Part shown: positions 26,538-42,255 of the stretch, piece by piece | How positions within the stretch are numbered: position 1 is the stretch's first letter | Layout of the letters: every line of letters starts with the position of its first letter | Source of the DNA: JALYOK01 sp963840785 | GTDB lineage: Bacteria; Pseudomonadota; Gammaproteobacteria; Burkholderiales; JALYOK01 | Assembly (NCBI GenBank): GCA_963840785.1 | Contig: CAWJAF010000007.1 | Span: forward strand, 1-64,000 | Reading direction: 5' to 3' | Length of the DNA: 64,000 nucleotides | Program-made: the position numbers and the translations under genes | The notes under the pieces: generated by a model | The model's input: only the letters and a program-made list of their open reading frames with translations | What the model was told of the DNA's origin: nothing | Databases searched by the model: none

Positions 26538-27364
26538 TTATTTCGCGCGGCGGCGGACGATCATGACATCCGTACGCTTATTCTTGCGAGTACGATATCC
26601 CTTGGCTTGCTGACCCCAAGGGCTGACCGGCGGTTGACCTGCGGCTGTCTTACCACCACTACCACCATGCGGGTGATCCACCGCATTCATAACGACACCA
26701 CGAACCGTCGGACGGACACCACGCCAACGCATCGCACCGGCTTTACCGATCGATTCGAGGTTGTGTTCTTCGTTGCCGACATCGCCAATCGTGGCGCGGC
26801 AATCGACATGCACTTTACGAATCTCACCGGAGCGCAAGCGCAACTGCGCGTAGCTGCCTTCGCGTGCTAAGCAACTGTACCGAAGTTCCTGCCGAGCGCG
26901 CGAGCTGCGCGCCTTTACCGGGCAACATTTCGATGCAGTGGATGGTCGTTCCCACCGGAATATTGCGCAATGGTAAGGTGTTGCCCGGTTTAATCGGCGC
27001 TTCGGGACCGCTCACCAATTCCATGCCGACCGCAATCCCTTTCGGCGCAATGATGTAACGACGCTCACCGTCGCGATAGCAAAGCAACGCAATATGCGCA
27101 GTGCGATTCGGATCGTGTTCGATACGCTCGACTTTCGCGATGATGCCGTCCTTGTCGCGGCGGAAATCGACCATGCGGTAATGTTGCTTATGGCCGCCAC
27201 CTTTGTGGCGGGTGGTGATATGGCCGTTGTTATTGCGCCCGGAACCACGGGTTTGGCTTTCGACCAATGCCGCAAATGGCGCACCTTTGTGCAGATCCCG
27301 GCGTAACGACGCGAATAACAGCGCGACGTCCCGGCGAAGTAGGTTTTAGTTTTACGAGTGCCAT
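26538..27364 (-). CDS. rplB: 50S ribosomal protein L2, two frameshifts
   Basis: 274 residues after removing one base near 27295 (CCGGGATCTGCAC) and one near 26871 (GCTTAGCACG). The N-terminus is MALVKLKPTSPGRRAVIRVV, the OB domain follows, and the C-terminal GVVMNAVDHPHGGSGGKTAA contains the histidine important for peptidyl transferase assembly. Length 827 = 825+2. From ATG 27364. Confidence 0.93.
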
Positions 27365-27373
27365 GGTTATCCT

Positions 27374-27680
27374 CTATTCGCCGGTAAAGTTGATTTCTTG
27401 GCCGGCCTTAATCGACACGTAAGCGCGTTTGGTGTCGCCGCGCTTTCCGAGAAAGCGGCCAAAGCGCTTGGTTTTACCCATCGTGTTGGATACGCGTACG
27501 CCAGTGACTTCAACTTTGAACATCAACTCCACCGCCGCCTTGATCTCCGGCTTAGTCGCATCGGGAATCACTTCAAAAATCACCTGATTGATACTTATCC
27601 GCAACGTAGGTGCTCTTCTCAGAAATCACCGGCGCCGCGAGAATTTGCGTCAATCGTTCTTGGGTTGGTTGAGTGGTCAT
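27374..27680 (-). CDS. rplW: 50S ribosomal protein L23, one frameshift
   Basis: 101 residues after removing one T near 27597 (AAGTATCAATC). It starts MTTQPTQERLTQILAAPVIS and continues NQVIFEVIPDATKPEIKAAV. L23 docks SRP and trigger factor at the tunnel exit. Length 307 = 306+1. The start overlaps the rplD stop by four bases (ATGA). Confidence 0.93.
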
Positions 27681-28297
27681 ACCAGCACCTCTTCCATTTT
27701 CTTAACAGCGTCGCGCGTCATCAGCACTTTTGAATAGCGCACCAAATTTACCGGATCAGCGTGGCCTACTTCCAGCACCAGTACATTTGGCAAATTGCGC
27801 GCCGAAAGAAATAAATTATCGTCGGCCTGGCCGGTGATAATCAGTACGTTGTCCATTCCCATGCTCTTTAGCTTCTGCGCCAATTGCTTGGTCTTCGGTG
27901 CGTCGAGCGTGAGGTTTTCAACGACGGTCAAACGACCTTCGCGAACCAGTTGCGACATGATCGAACACATGCCGGCGCGATACATTTTTTTATTCAGTTT
28001 GTGACTGAAATTTTCATCGGGGAGGTTCGGGAAAATCTTACCGCCGCCACGCCACAACGGGCTGGATGCCATACCGGCACGAGCACGGCCGGTACCTTTT
28101 TGACGCCAAGGTTTGCGGGTCGATTTCGCGACTTCACTGCGACCTTTCTGGGCGCGAGTTCCTTGGCGACCGTTGGCTTGATACGCCGTCACCACTTGGT
28201 GAATCAGCGCCTCATTAAATTCCCGGCCGAACAAATCGTCGGACGCTGCGAGATTGGATACCGCCTCGCCTTTATCATTAATTAATTTGAGATCCAT
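27677..28297 (-). CDS. rplD: 50S ribosomal protein L4
   Basis: 206 residues, intact, with the tunnel loop QKGRSEVAKSTRKPWRQKGT and GRARAGMASSPLWRGGGKIF. In enteric bacteria L4 also represses the S10 operon. Overlaps rplC at one base. Confidence 0.97.
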   Translation of the reverse strand: MDLKLINDKGEAVSNLAASDDLFGREFNEALIHQVVTAYQANGRQGTRAQKGRSEVAKSTRKPWRQKGTGRARAGMASSPLWRGGGKIFPNLPDENFSHKLNKKMYRAGMCSIMSQLVREGRLTVVENLTLDAPKTKQLAQKLKSMGMDNVLIITGQADDNLFLSARNLPNVLVLEVGHADPVNLVRYSKVLMTRDAVKKMEEVLV

Positions 28298-28942
28298 TAT
28301 GCCCCCGCTTTCACGGCAGGATGAACAATCACATGACCACCCTTGGAACCCGGCACCGCGCCCTTGACCAGCAACAATTGGCGCTGCGCATCGATGCGGA
28401 TGATTTCCAAATTCTGCGTCGTGCGCTTAACCGCGCCCATATGACCCGACATGCGCTTACCGGGAAAAACACGACCTGGATCCTGCGCCATACCGATGGA
28501 GCCCGGAACGTTATGCGAACGGGAGTTACCATGACTGGCGCGACCGGATGCAAAGTTGTAACGCTTGATCGTGCCGGCGAAACCCTTACCTTGCGTTACG
28601 CCTGTCACATCGACCATTTGGCCGACTTTGAACACATCAAGCGCAATAATCGAGCTGGGCTTCAGTATGGCTAATTGTTCTAGCTGACGGCGTGAATTCG
28701 CCAAGAATGCTTCCCGCCTCAACACCGGCGCGAGCAAAGTGCCCTGCTTGCGCTTTGGTGACGCGATTTGGGCCGCGCTTGCCAAATGCAACTTGCACGG
28801 CAGCATAACCATCGACTTCCGGCGTTTTAACTTGAGTGACTCGATTGTTGGAAACATCGAGCACAGTAACTGGGATGGCGCTGCCATCGTCAGTGAAAAT
28901 GCGTGTCATGCCGACCTTGCGGCCGACTAATCCTAAGCTCAT
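28297..28942 (-). CDS. rplC: 50S ribosomal protein L3, one frameshift
   Basis: 214 residues after removing one A near 28683 (CAGCTAGAACAA). It starts MSLGLVGRKVGMTRIFTDDG and continues ALDVFKVGQMVDVTGVTQGK, RASHGNSRSHNVPGSIGMAQ and GHMGAVKRTTQNLEIIRIDA. Length 646 = 645+1. The conserved Gln in the SIGMAQDPGRVFPGK loop, a methylation site in enterics, is present. Confidence 0.93.
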
Positions 28943-29022
28943 CTTCTTACCCTTTTGAAAGGTGCCGATTACAATTGATCGGCGCTACATTTAGGGACGG
29001 TCACCCGTCCTCTTAGCAAATC

Positions 29023-29343
29023 TTACAACTTAATTTCGACGTCCACACCTGCAGGCAAATCGAGTTTCATCAACGCATCGACGGTTTTATCAGTCGGATC
29101 GACGATATCCATCAAGCGCAAATGCGTGCGAATTTCAAACTGATCCCGCGAAGTTTTATTCACGTGTGGCGAACGCAATACGTCGAAACGCTCGATGCGC
29201 GTTGGCAACGGCACGGGGCCTTTTACCACCGCGCCAGTACGCTTCGCCGTCTCAACAATTTCAAGCGCTGACTGGTCGATCAAACGATAGTCAAACGCCT
29301 TAAGGCGAATGCGAATTTTTTGATGCTGAATTGCGGTTGCCAT
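29023..29343 (-). CDS. rpsJ: 30S ribosomal protein S10
   Basis: 106 residues, intact, with KIRIRLKAFDYRLIDQSALE and the loop PLPTRIERFDVLRSPHVNKT. First S10-operon gene, only 13 bases after tufA, so the str and S10 groups are probably read through. Also the NusE transcription antitermination partner of NusB. Confidence 0.96.
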   Translation of the reverse strand: MATAIQHQKIRIRLKAFDYRLIDQSALEIVETAKRTGAVVKGPVPLPTRIERFDVLRSPHVNKTSRDQFEIRTHLRLMDIVDPTDKTVDALMKLDLPAGVDVEIKL

Positions 29344-29356
29344 TTAGTTTTTCCAA

Positions 29357-30547
<1,191 letters not shown>

Positions 30548-30560
30548 TTCTTAGTCCTTA

Positions 30561-32657
<2,097 letters not shown>

Positions 32658-32694
32658 GTGTATAGCCTATGTCTAATGTACGGTGTTCGGCGAA

Positions 32695-33166
32695 CTAAAA
32701 CCGATAATGGGAGAAAGCTTTATTTGCTTCCGCCATACGATGCACTTCTTCGCGCTTCTTGATCGCGCCGCCCTTGCCTTCGGAGGCTTCCAATAACTCA
32801 GACGCAAGTCGGCCCCACATGGACTTTTCGCTACGCTTGCGCGCCGCTTCGCGCAACCAACGCATGGCAAGCGCCGTGCGGCGGACCGAGCGAACCTCAA
32901 CAGGCACTTGATAGTTCGCGCCACCGACGCGCCGGCTTTTTACTTCAACCAACGGCTTGGAATTGTTTAGCGCCGTGACAAATACTTCAAGCGGATCTTT
33001 ACCCGATTTTTTCGAAATCTGATCCAAGCGCGCCATAAACAATCCGCTCCGCAACAGACTTTTTTCCGCCTATCATGATGACATTCATAAACTTCGCTAC
33101 ATCTTCGCTCTTGTACTTCGGATCGGGAAGAATTTCGCGTTTCGGGACTTCTCTACGACGTGGCAT
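32695..33166 (-). CDS. rpsG: 30S ribosomal protein S7, one frameshift
   Basis: 156 residues after removing one base near 33022 (CTTGGATCAG, the same octamer context as in rplE). It starts MPRRREVPKREILPDPKYKS and continues QISKKSGKDPLEVFVTALNN. Length 472 = 471+1. S7 nucleates the 30S head and represses the str operon in enterics. Confidence 0.93.
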
Positions 33167-33190
33167 AGCTCTACCTTAAATCAATTTCAA

Positions 33191-33568
33191 TTAAGCTGCT
33201 TTGGGGCGCTTCGCGCCATATTTCGAACGACTTTGTTTACGATCTTTTACACCCGCGGTATCCAGACTTCCGCGCACGATGTGGTAACGCACACCCGGCA
33301 AGTCCTTTACGCGACCGCCACGAATCAATACCACGGAGTGTTCTTGCAAATTATGGCCTTCGCCGCCGATATATCCGATCACCTCAAAGCCATTGGTCAA
33401 GCGCACTTTCGCGACTTTTCGCAATGCGGAGTTCGGTTTTTTCGGTGTCGTGGTGTACACACGCGTGCAAACGCCTCGTTTTTGCGGGCTTGACGCCAGC
33501 GCCGGCACTTTGCTTTTAGTTACGGGCTTTACACGCGGCTTGCGCGTGAGTTGATTAATGGTTGGCAT
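33191..33568 (-). CDS. rpsL: 30S ribosomal protein S12
   Basis: 125 residues, intact. The streptomycin-relevant loops TTPKKPNSALRKVAKVRLTN and GRVKDLPGVRYHIVRGSLDT are wild-type: K at the KKPNS site and K in RVKDLPG. First gene of the str group. The 108-base gap to rpoC contains a TTGACA-like box beside the rpoC stop but no convincing -10. Confidence 0.97.
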   Translation of the reverse strand: MPTINQLTRKPRVKPVTKSKVPALASSPQKRGVCTRVYTTTPKKPNSALRKVAKVRLTNGFEVIGYIGGEGHNLQEHSVVLIRGGRVKDLPGVRYHIVRGSLDTAGVKDRKQSRSKYGAKRPKAA

Positions 33569-33660
33569 GCTTAATCCAAAACAGTCGTTAACGATTTACC
33601 AACGGCGGTAACTCTCCCAAGGCAGATTGGGATCGAAAAAAGACTTCGAGTTCTACGATG

Positions 33661-33676
33661 CAGTGCCTCAGCACTG
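33661..33676 (-). terminator. Short hairpin just after rpoC
   Basis: CAGTGC-TGAG-GCACTG on the minus strand is a 6-bp stem with a tetraloop directly after the probable rpoC stop (33677-33679). A T6 run appears about 20 bases further on. It may attenuate transcription between rpoBC and rpsL. A TTGACA at 33675-33680 overlaps it. Confidence 0.3.
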
Positions 33677-36600
33677 TCAAGCAACCTGCTCGCTGTCAGT
33701 ACTTATTTCCTCTTCGTAAATTCCGAGACTGCGGGTCTGAGTTAGGTCGCGGCCCCGGCGCATGTTTGCGACGTGTATTGTGGTAAGCCAGGCCCGTACC
33801 TGCTGGAATGAGTCGGCCGACGATAACATTCTCCTTCAAGCCACGTAGCTCGTCCTTTTTGCCCATAATTGCGGCTTCCGTAAGAACGCGAGTCGTTTCC
33901 TGGAACGACGCGGCCGAAATGAAGGAATCGGTTGACAACGACGCCTTAGTGATTCCCAGCAAAATATTTTCGTAGGTTGCCGGATGCTTTCTGTCTTTAA
34001 CGACCCCGTCGTTTTCCGTATAGACATCGGCGCGCTCGACTTGCTCTCCAGGAATAAAGTCGGTGTCGCCCGCGCTCAGGATCTGCACACGACGCAACAT
34101 CTGACGCACAATCACCTCGATATGCTTATCGTTGATTTTCACGCCTTGCAGACGATAAACATCTTGTACTTCGTCGGTAATGTAACGCGTCAGCGCCTCG
34201 ATACCCATCAAACGCAGAATATCGTGAGGATCCATCGGGCCGTCAACAATCATTTCGCCTTTGTTGACAACCTGACCATCGTGCACAGTGACATGCTTTT
34301 CTTTCGGGATCAAATACTCATGGGCAATACCTTCCAGATCGGTAATGATCAAGCGCTGCTTACCCTTGGTGTCTTTACCGAAGGAAATCGTCCCGGTCGC
34401 TTCCGCCAGCAAGCCTGCATCTTTGGGTGAACGCGCTTCAAAAAGCTCGGCCACACGCGGCAAACCACCGGTAATGTCGCGCGTCTTCGACGATTCTTGC
34501 GGAATACGCGCCAACACTTCGCCGACCGATGCTTGTTGGCCATTTTTTACGGTAATGATTGCGCCGATCTGGAACGTGTAGTTCACCGGGGTATCGGAGT
34601 TCGGAATCTTGACTTCATGTCCCTTGTCATTGATCAGTTTCACTTGGGGACGTAAGCCCTTCGATTGAGCGCTACCACGACGCTTCGGATCGATCACCAC
34701 CAAAGTCGAAAGCCTGTCACGTCGTCAATTTGCTTTGCAACCGTGACGCCTTCTTCGACGTTTTCAAAACGGACCTCGCCGGCGTACTCGGTAATGATCG
34801 GTCGCGTATGTGGATCCCATATGGCTAATACCTGGCCAGCCTTGACCTTGGTGCCATCTTGAACGCTAAGGATAGCGCCATAGGGAATCTTGTGTCGCTC
34901 GCGTTCGCGGCCGGAATCGTCGACGACAATAATTTCACCACTGCGAGAAATCACGACCGGCTCGTTGCGAGCGTTAGTCACATAGCGCATCGTCGGAGTA
35001 AACCGAACGATTCCGTTTGATTTGCTTTCCACTTGGCTGATAACCGCGGCCCGCGACGCCGCACCGCCAATGTGGAAGGTACGCATGGTCAATTGCGTTC
35101 CCGGCTCACCAATCGATTGTGCCGCGATGACGCCGACCGCTTCGCCAACATTGACCGAGCTGCCGCGTCCGAGATCGCGGCCATAACATCGGACGCATAA
35201 GCCGTGGCGGGTTTCGCAATTAAGCGGCGTGCGAACTTTCACTTCGTCGATACCGGCGCCTTCGATCGCGTCAACTAAACGCTTCATCGAGCAAGACACC
35301 TGCTTCGAATCATCGTCTCGCCGCTTTCCGGACGTGAAGACCTCGGTCGCCGTCGTGCGGCCCAAAATACGTTCGCGTAACGGCTCAACCACTTCACCGC
35401 CTTCGACCAGCGCACGCATGACCATACCGTTGGTCGTGCCACAGTCAATCTCGTGTCACAACCAGATCTTGTGTCACGTCGACTAGGCGGCGAGTCAGAT
35501 ATCCGGAGTTTGCTGTTTTCAACGCGGTATCGGCCAAACCTTTTCGCGCGCCGTGAGTCGAGATAAAGTACTGAAGCACGTTCAGTCCCTCACGGAAGTT
35601 CGCCGTAATCGGCGTTTCGATAATCGAGCCGTCGGGCTTCGCCATCAATCCGCGCATACCCGCTAACTGGCGAATTTGCGCTGCGGAGCCCCGTGCGCCC
35701 GAATCGGCCATCATGTAAATCGAATTAAACGATTCTTGATTGACGGTCTTTCCCTTACGATCAACGACGGGCTCCGTACCCAATTGCTCCATCATGGCCT
35801 TGGCAACGTGATCGCCCGCACGACTCCAAATATCGACGACTTTGTTGTAGCGCTCGCCCTGCGTAACAAGACCCGAGGTATATTGCGATTCGATCTCCTT
35901 CACTTCTTTTTCGGCGCTGGAAATAATCGCTTCTTTTTGATCCGGAACAAGCATATCATCAACCGCAATCGAGATGCCGGCGCGGGTCGCCAGGCTAAAG
36001 CCGGTCTGCATCAACTTGTCGGCAAAAATAACAGTCTCGCGCAGGCCGCAACGATGGAAACTCGCGTTAATCAAACGCGAAATTTCTTTCTTCTTAAGCG
36101 CCTTATTGATCAACGGGAACGGCAAGCCATCAGGCAAAACTTCGGACAACAATGCTCGTCCAACCGTGGTTTCATAACGCGTTACTTTTTCGCGTGCGCT
36201 CGCCTTCTTCATTGATTTCAACTTCTTTGATCCGCACCATGCACGCGAGCATGCAACTGAACTTTGCGAGACTCGTAAGCACGCGATACTTCTGAGACGT
36301 TGCTGAACATTGTGCCTTCGCCAACTGCATTAATTCGATCACGCGTAATGTAGTAAAGCCCCAATACGATATCTTGCGACGGCACGATAATCGGATCACC
36401 GTTTGCTGGCGACAAAATATTGTTGGACGCAAGCATCAACGTACGCGCTTCCATCTGCGCTTCCAGCGACAACGGCACATGAACCGCCATTTGGTCGCCG
36501 TCAAAGTCGGCGTTGAACGCAGCACACACCAGCGGATGCAATTGAATTGCCTTACCTTCGATCAACACCGGCTCAAATGCTTGAATGCCTAGGCGATGCA

Positions 36601-37888
36601 ACGTCGGCGCGCGATTCAACAATACCGGGTGCTCGCGAATGACTTCTTCGAGGATGTCCCATACAACGGGCTCTTCGGCTTCCACCATGCGCTTCGCCGC
36701 CTTAATCGTTGTCGCCAAGCCCATCACTTCAAGTCGATTGAAAATGTATGGCTTGAACAATTCCAGCGCCATTTTTTTCGGCAAGCCACATTGATGCAAT
36801 TTCAATTGCGGGCCAACCACAATAACGGAACGGCCAGAGTAGTCGACGCGCTTGCCCAACAAGTTCTGACGGAATCGACCGCTCTTGCCTTTGATCATAT
36901 CGGCAAGAGACTTTAGCGCGCGCTTGTTGGCGCCGGTCATCGCCTTGCCGCGACGGCCGTTGTCGAGCAAGGAATCGACCGATTCTTGCAGCATGCGCTT
37001 TCTCGTTGCGCACGATAATTTCCGGCGCTTTGAGTTCGAGCAAACGACGCAATCGATTGTTGCGATTAATCACGCGACGATAAAGATCATTCAAATCGCT
37101 GGTTGCAAAGCGGCCGCCGTCCAGCGGCACGAGCGGACGCAACTCCGGCGGCAACACCGGCAGCACTTCCATGATCATCCAATCGGGCTTCACGCCGGAA
37201 CGGGAGAATGCCTCAAGCACTTTAAGGCGCTTGGCGATTTTTTTGATCTTGGTGTCGGAACCGGTTGCGGCCAAGTCCGTACGCAATTTTTCCATTTCGC
37301 GAGCTAAGATCAAGCTTGCGCAGCAGATCGCGCACACCTTCGGCACCCATGGCAGCGGAGAAATCGTCGCCATACTCTTCAAGCTTGGCGAGATAGTCGT
37401 CTTCGGTCAGCAAGTTGGCCACGCAGCAACGGCGTCATGCCGCCGTCGGTCACAACATACGCTTCGAAATACAGTACGCGCTCGATATCGCGTAACGTCA
37501 TGTCGAGCACCATGCCCAAACGCGACGGCAGCGACTTCAGAAACCAAATATGCGCAACCGGGCTCGCGAATTCGATGTGGCCCATGCGTTCGCGGCGCAC
37601 TTTGGACAGCGTCACTTCGACGTTACATTTTTCGCAGATCACACCGCGATGTTTGAGGCGCTTGTATTTGCCGCACAAACATTCGTAATCTTTAATCGGG
37701 CCAAAAATTTTCGCGCAAAACAAACCATCGCGCTCCGGTTTGAACGTACGATAGTTAATGGTTTCCGGCTTTTTTACTTCGCCGTAAGACCACGAACGGA
37801 TTTTTTCCGGCGAGGCGAGACCGATACGAATCGCATCGAACTCTTCTTCTTGCGTGACTTGCTTAAATAAATCTAATAGTGCTTTCAT
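33677..37888 (-). CDS. rpoC: RNA polymerase beta' subunit, eight indels
   Basis: About 1401 residues after undoing seven insertions and one deletion, near 37428, 37306, 37007, 36228, 36196, 35447, 34712 (deletion) and 33760; 4212-6 = 4206 is divisible by three. It starts MKALLDLFKQVTQEEEFDAI, has the zinc site CLCGKYKRLKHRGVICEKC and the active-site Mg loop AFNADFDGDQMAVH. The most downstream shift changes the C-terminus from a basic run-on to GIYEEEISTDSEQVA ending at 33677, which is a more typical acidic end. Confidence 0.92.
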
Positions 37889-37959
37889 CGTTCACTCCTG
37901 TTGGGCGTGAGGTACTGCAAATCAAAAAATCTCTCGTCTAACTCTCGATTCGGCTCGCA

Positions 37960-40900
37960 TCAGAAGCGATCCAGATCGATATCGATCGCGAGCGAGCGAA
38001 TTTCCTTCACCAACACATTGAAGGACTCCGGCATACCGGCATCGATTTTGTGTTCGCCTTTGACGATATTTTCGTAAACTTTGGTACGGCCATTTACGTC
38101 GTCCGACTTCACCGTGAGCATTTCCTGCAACGTGTACGCGGCGCCATAAGCTTCCAACGCCCAGACCTCCATCTCACCGAAGCGCTGACCACCGAACTGC
38201 GCTTTACCGCCCAACGGTTGTTGCGTTACCAAGACTGTACGGCCCGGTGGAACGAGCATGCATTTTGTCATCGACCAAGTGATGCAGTTTGAGGATGTGC
38301 ATGTAACCGACGGTCACAGTTGCGATCAAACGCTTCGCCGGTGCGGCCATCGATCAATTGGATCTGGCCGGAACGCGGCAAGCCGGCGAGCTCCAGCATG
38401 TCCTTGATTTCGGCTTCCGTCGCGCCGTCGAACACCGGCGTCGCAAACGGCACGCCTTTTCGCAGATTCGTGCGCTAGCTCCAAAATTTCTTCGTCGGTA
38501 AAGGACTCCAGCTCTTCCTTTTTGCCGGTCGAGTTGTAAATCTTTTCCAGGAACTTGCGAATCTTGGCGATATTTTCCTGCGCCTTGAGCATCTCGCCGA
38601 TCTTGATACCAAGCCCTTTCGCGGCCCAGCCCAGATGCGTTTCGAGAATCTGGCCGACGTTCATCCGCGACGGCACGCCGAGCGGATTCAATACCACATC
38701 CATCGGCGTTCCATCGGCGGTAAACGGCATATCTTCTACCGGAACAATCTTGGAAATCACACCCTTGTTACCGTGACGGCCCGCCATCTTATCGCCCGGC
38801 TGTAAGCGGCGTTTCACCGCCACGTAAACCTTGACCATTTTTTGCACGCCCGGCGGCAACTCATCACCTTGCGTTAATTTCTTTTTCTTTTCGTCGAATA
38901 GCTTCTCGAACTCGGCACGCTTTTGCGTCAAGCTATCTTTAATCGCTTCAAGCTGCAGCGCAACTTCGTCGTTGGCGACGCGCACATCGAACCATTCCTA
39001 GCGACTGATTTCATCCAAATATGCTTTGGTGATCTTCGCGCCTTTGGCGAGTTTCTTCGGTCCGCCTTTGGCGATTTTGTTCAACAACAAGCGCTCGATA
39101 CGCTCAGCGGCATCGTTCTCCACGATACGCATTTGATCAGCGAGATCGGTTTTGAAATGCTTGAGTTCTTCGTCGATAATTTGTTGTGCGCGCTTGTCGC
39201 GCTCAATGCCTTCGCGGGTGAACACCTGCACGTCGATTACCGTGCCGGACATACCCGAAGGAATGCGCAAACTGTGTCTTTTACGTCCGACGCTTTTTCG
39301 CCGAAAATCGCGCGCAGCAGTTTTTCTTCCGGCGTGAGTTGCGTTTCGCCTTTTGGCGTTACTTTACCGACCAGCACATCACCGGCTTCAACTTCAGCGC
39401 CGATATAAATGATGCCGGAATCATCCAAGCGACCCAGCATGCGTTCGGACAGATTGGAAATGTCGCGCGTAATTTCTTCCGGGCCGAGCTTGGTGTCGCG
39501 AGCGACGACGGAAAGTTCCTCAATGTGAATCGAGGTATAGCGATCTTCCGCCACGATGCGCTCGGAAATCAAAATCGAATCTTCGAAGTTAAATCCATTC
39601 CAAGGCATGAACGCGACCAACAAGTTTTGCCCAAGCGCCAATTCGCCAATATCGGTCGATGCGCCATCGGCGATCACGTCGTTGCGGCTAATTAAATCGC
39701 CCCCTTTTACGACCGGACGTTGATTGATATTGGTGTTTTGATTGGAGCGGGTATATTTCGTGAGGTTATAAATATCTACACCAACTTCACCCGCTTGAGT
39801 TTCATCGTCGTTCACGCGAACGACGATGCGGATGCATCAACATAATCCACGACACCACCGCGACGTGCACGAACTACAGTTCCGGAGTCGATCGCGACCG
39901 TGCGCTCAATACCCGTACCGACGAGCGGCTTTTCAGCACGCAAGCAAGGCACGGCCTGGCGTTGCATGTTCGAGCCCATCAATGCGCGGTTTGCGTCGTC
40001 GTGCTCGAGAAACGGGATCAGCGATGCCGCGACCGAAACGATCTGCGCCGGCGCGACGTCGATGTGAGTAATACGATCCGGCGGCATCAAGGTAAATTCG
40101 TTTTTGTGGCGGCACGACACGAACTCATCGACAAAGCATCCGCTCTTATCAAGTTGCGCGTTGGCTTGCGCGATAACATGATTGCTTTCCTCAATCGCCG
40201 ACAGGAATTCGATTTCCTTCGAGACCTTGCCGTTCTTGATCTTGCGATACGGCGTTTCCAAGAAGCCGAACTCATTGGTGCGCGCATATAGCGCCAACGA
40301 GTTGATCAGCCCAATGTTCGGGCCTTCCGGCGTTTCGATCGGGCATACGCGGCCGTAGTGGGTCGGATGCACGTCGCGCACTTCAAAGCCAGCACGTTCA
40401 CGCGTCAAACCGCCCGGGCCCAACGCCGATACACGGCGCTTGTGGGTAATTTCCGACAGCGGATTGGTTTGATCCATAAACTGCGACAACTGACTCGATC
40501 CAAAGAACTCTTTGATCGCCGCGGAAATCGGTTTGGCGTTGATCAAATCATGTGGCATCAAGTTGTCCGATTCGGCTTGCGACAAGCGCTCTTTCACTGC
40601 GCGCTCAACGCGCACCAGGCCGGCGCGGAATTGGTTTTCGGCCAATTCGCCAACGGAGCGGACCCGGCGATTACCCAGATGATCGATATCGTCAACTTCG
40701 CCGCGACCGTTGCGCAGCTCCACCAGAATTTTGATGACGGCGATGATGTCTGTCATTCGACAAGGTGCTCGCGCCCACCAATTCATTGCGACCGACGCGG
40801 CGGTTAAACTTCATGCGCCCGACAGCGGAAAGATCATAGCGTTCTTCACTAAAGAACAAGCCACCGAACAGCGCCTTGACGGCTTCTTCAGTCGGCGGTT

Positions 40901-42036
40901 CGCCGGGACGCATCATGCGGTAGATCACGACCCTCGCAGCGGTTTGATCTGCGCAGTCGTCGATACGTAGCGTCTGGGAAATATACGGGCCTTGATCGAG
41001 ATCGTTGGTGTAAATGGTTTTGAACTCCGTCACACCGGCATGAATCGCCTTAGCAAGATTGGTCTCGGCAATTTCCTCGTTCGCGGCCAATAGAATTTCA
41101 CCGGTTTCCTTGTCGATGACGTTATGCGCCACGACGCGACCCATCAGGAAATCTTCCATCACTTCTAGTTTCTTCAGGCCCGCTTGCTCCATTTCGCGGA
41201 TATGCTTGACGGTAATGCGCTTGTCTTTTTGGACGATCAGCTTACCGGCTTTGGTCGAAATATCGAACTTAGCAATTTCGCCGCGCATGCGCTCCGGCAC
41301 GATTTCGAACTCGATGCCTTTCTTGACGAAATGGAAAGTATCGGTCATGAAAAAGTCAGCGAGGATTTGTTCCGGCGTATAGCCCAATGCTTTCAGCAAA
41401 ACTGTGACCGGCATTTTGCGGCGACGGTCGACGCGGAAATAGAGGTAATCTTTCGGGTCGAATTCGAAATCCAGCCACGAACCACGGTAGGGAATCACGC
41501 GCGCCGAGAACAGCAGCTTGCCGGAGGAGTGGGTCTTGCCGCGATCATGCTCGAAAAACACACCAGGGCTGCGATGCAACTGCGACACAATAACGCGCTC
41601 GGTGCCATTGATGATGAACGAACCAGTACGAAGTCATCAGCGGAATTTCGCCCATATAAACTTCTTGTTCTTTGACTTCTTTGATCGTCGGCTTGGACGC
41701 TTCTTTATCCATGATCGTCAAACGCACTTTGGCGCGCAACGGCGAAGCGTACGTCAGACCGCGTTGCTGGCATTCCAGCATATCGAACGGTGGCGTGCCG
41801 AGCACGTAGTTCACGTATTCCAAGCGCGCATTGCCGCTATGGCTCGCAATCGGGAATACGGAGGTAAACGCGGATTGCAGTCCTTTGTTGGCGCGATCTA
41901 AAGCGGGAATCCCTGCTTGGAGAAATTCGGTAAATGAATCGAGCTGGGTCGCGAGAAGAAATGGCACGTCAAGCACACTGGCGCGCTTGGCGAAGCTTTT
42001 GCGTATGCGTTTTTTCTCGGTAAATGAATAGCTCAT
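37960..42036 (-). CDS. rpoB: RNA polymerase beta subunit, seven indels and one in-frame stop
   Basis: About 1357 residues after undoing five insertions (near 41632, 40753, 38475, 38314, 38241) and two deletions (near 39827, 39272); 4077-3 = 4074 is divisible by three. It starts MSYSFTEKKRIRKSFAKRAS and has the rifampicin region GSSQLSQFMDQTNPLSEITH KRRVSALGPGG. An in-frame TAG sits at 38998-39000, between LDEISR and EWFDVRVANDEVALQLEA, where relatives carry a sense codon such as Gln or Trp. All are probably sequence errors. Confidence 0.92.
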
Positions 42037-42206
42037 GAAGGCTCCGATTTAAGAATTAACCAACTCAGAAGCATGGCCACAAGCCATGCCCGATGCGGGG
42101 TGCAAAACTAAGGTAAAAAATTGAAGCGGACAGAATCGAACTTGCAATATAGCCTCTACGAATTGACAACCAATCCCACAGCACTACTTCAACACTAAAA
42201 CCACGA

Positions 42207-42235
42207 ACAGGCCGGCGCTTTCCGCGCCAGCCTGT
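42207..42235 (-). promoter_or_regulatory. Hairpin in the rplL-rpoB gap (attenuator or RNase III site)
   Basis: ACAGGCTGGCGC and GCGCCGGCCTGT form a 12-bp stem with one G-U pair and a 5-base loop, 21 bases after the rplL stop and inside the 219-base gap before rpoB. E. coli has a partial terminator and an RNase III site at the same place, which sets the ribosomal protein to polymerase ratio. Only a weak T-run follows, which suits partial termination. Confidence 0.6.
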
Positions 42236-42255
42236 CGGCTACAACTTAAAGACGA

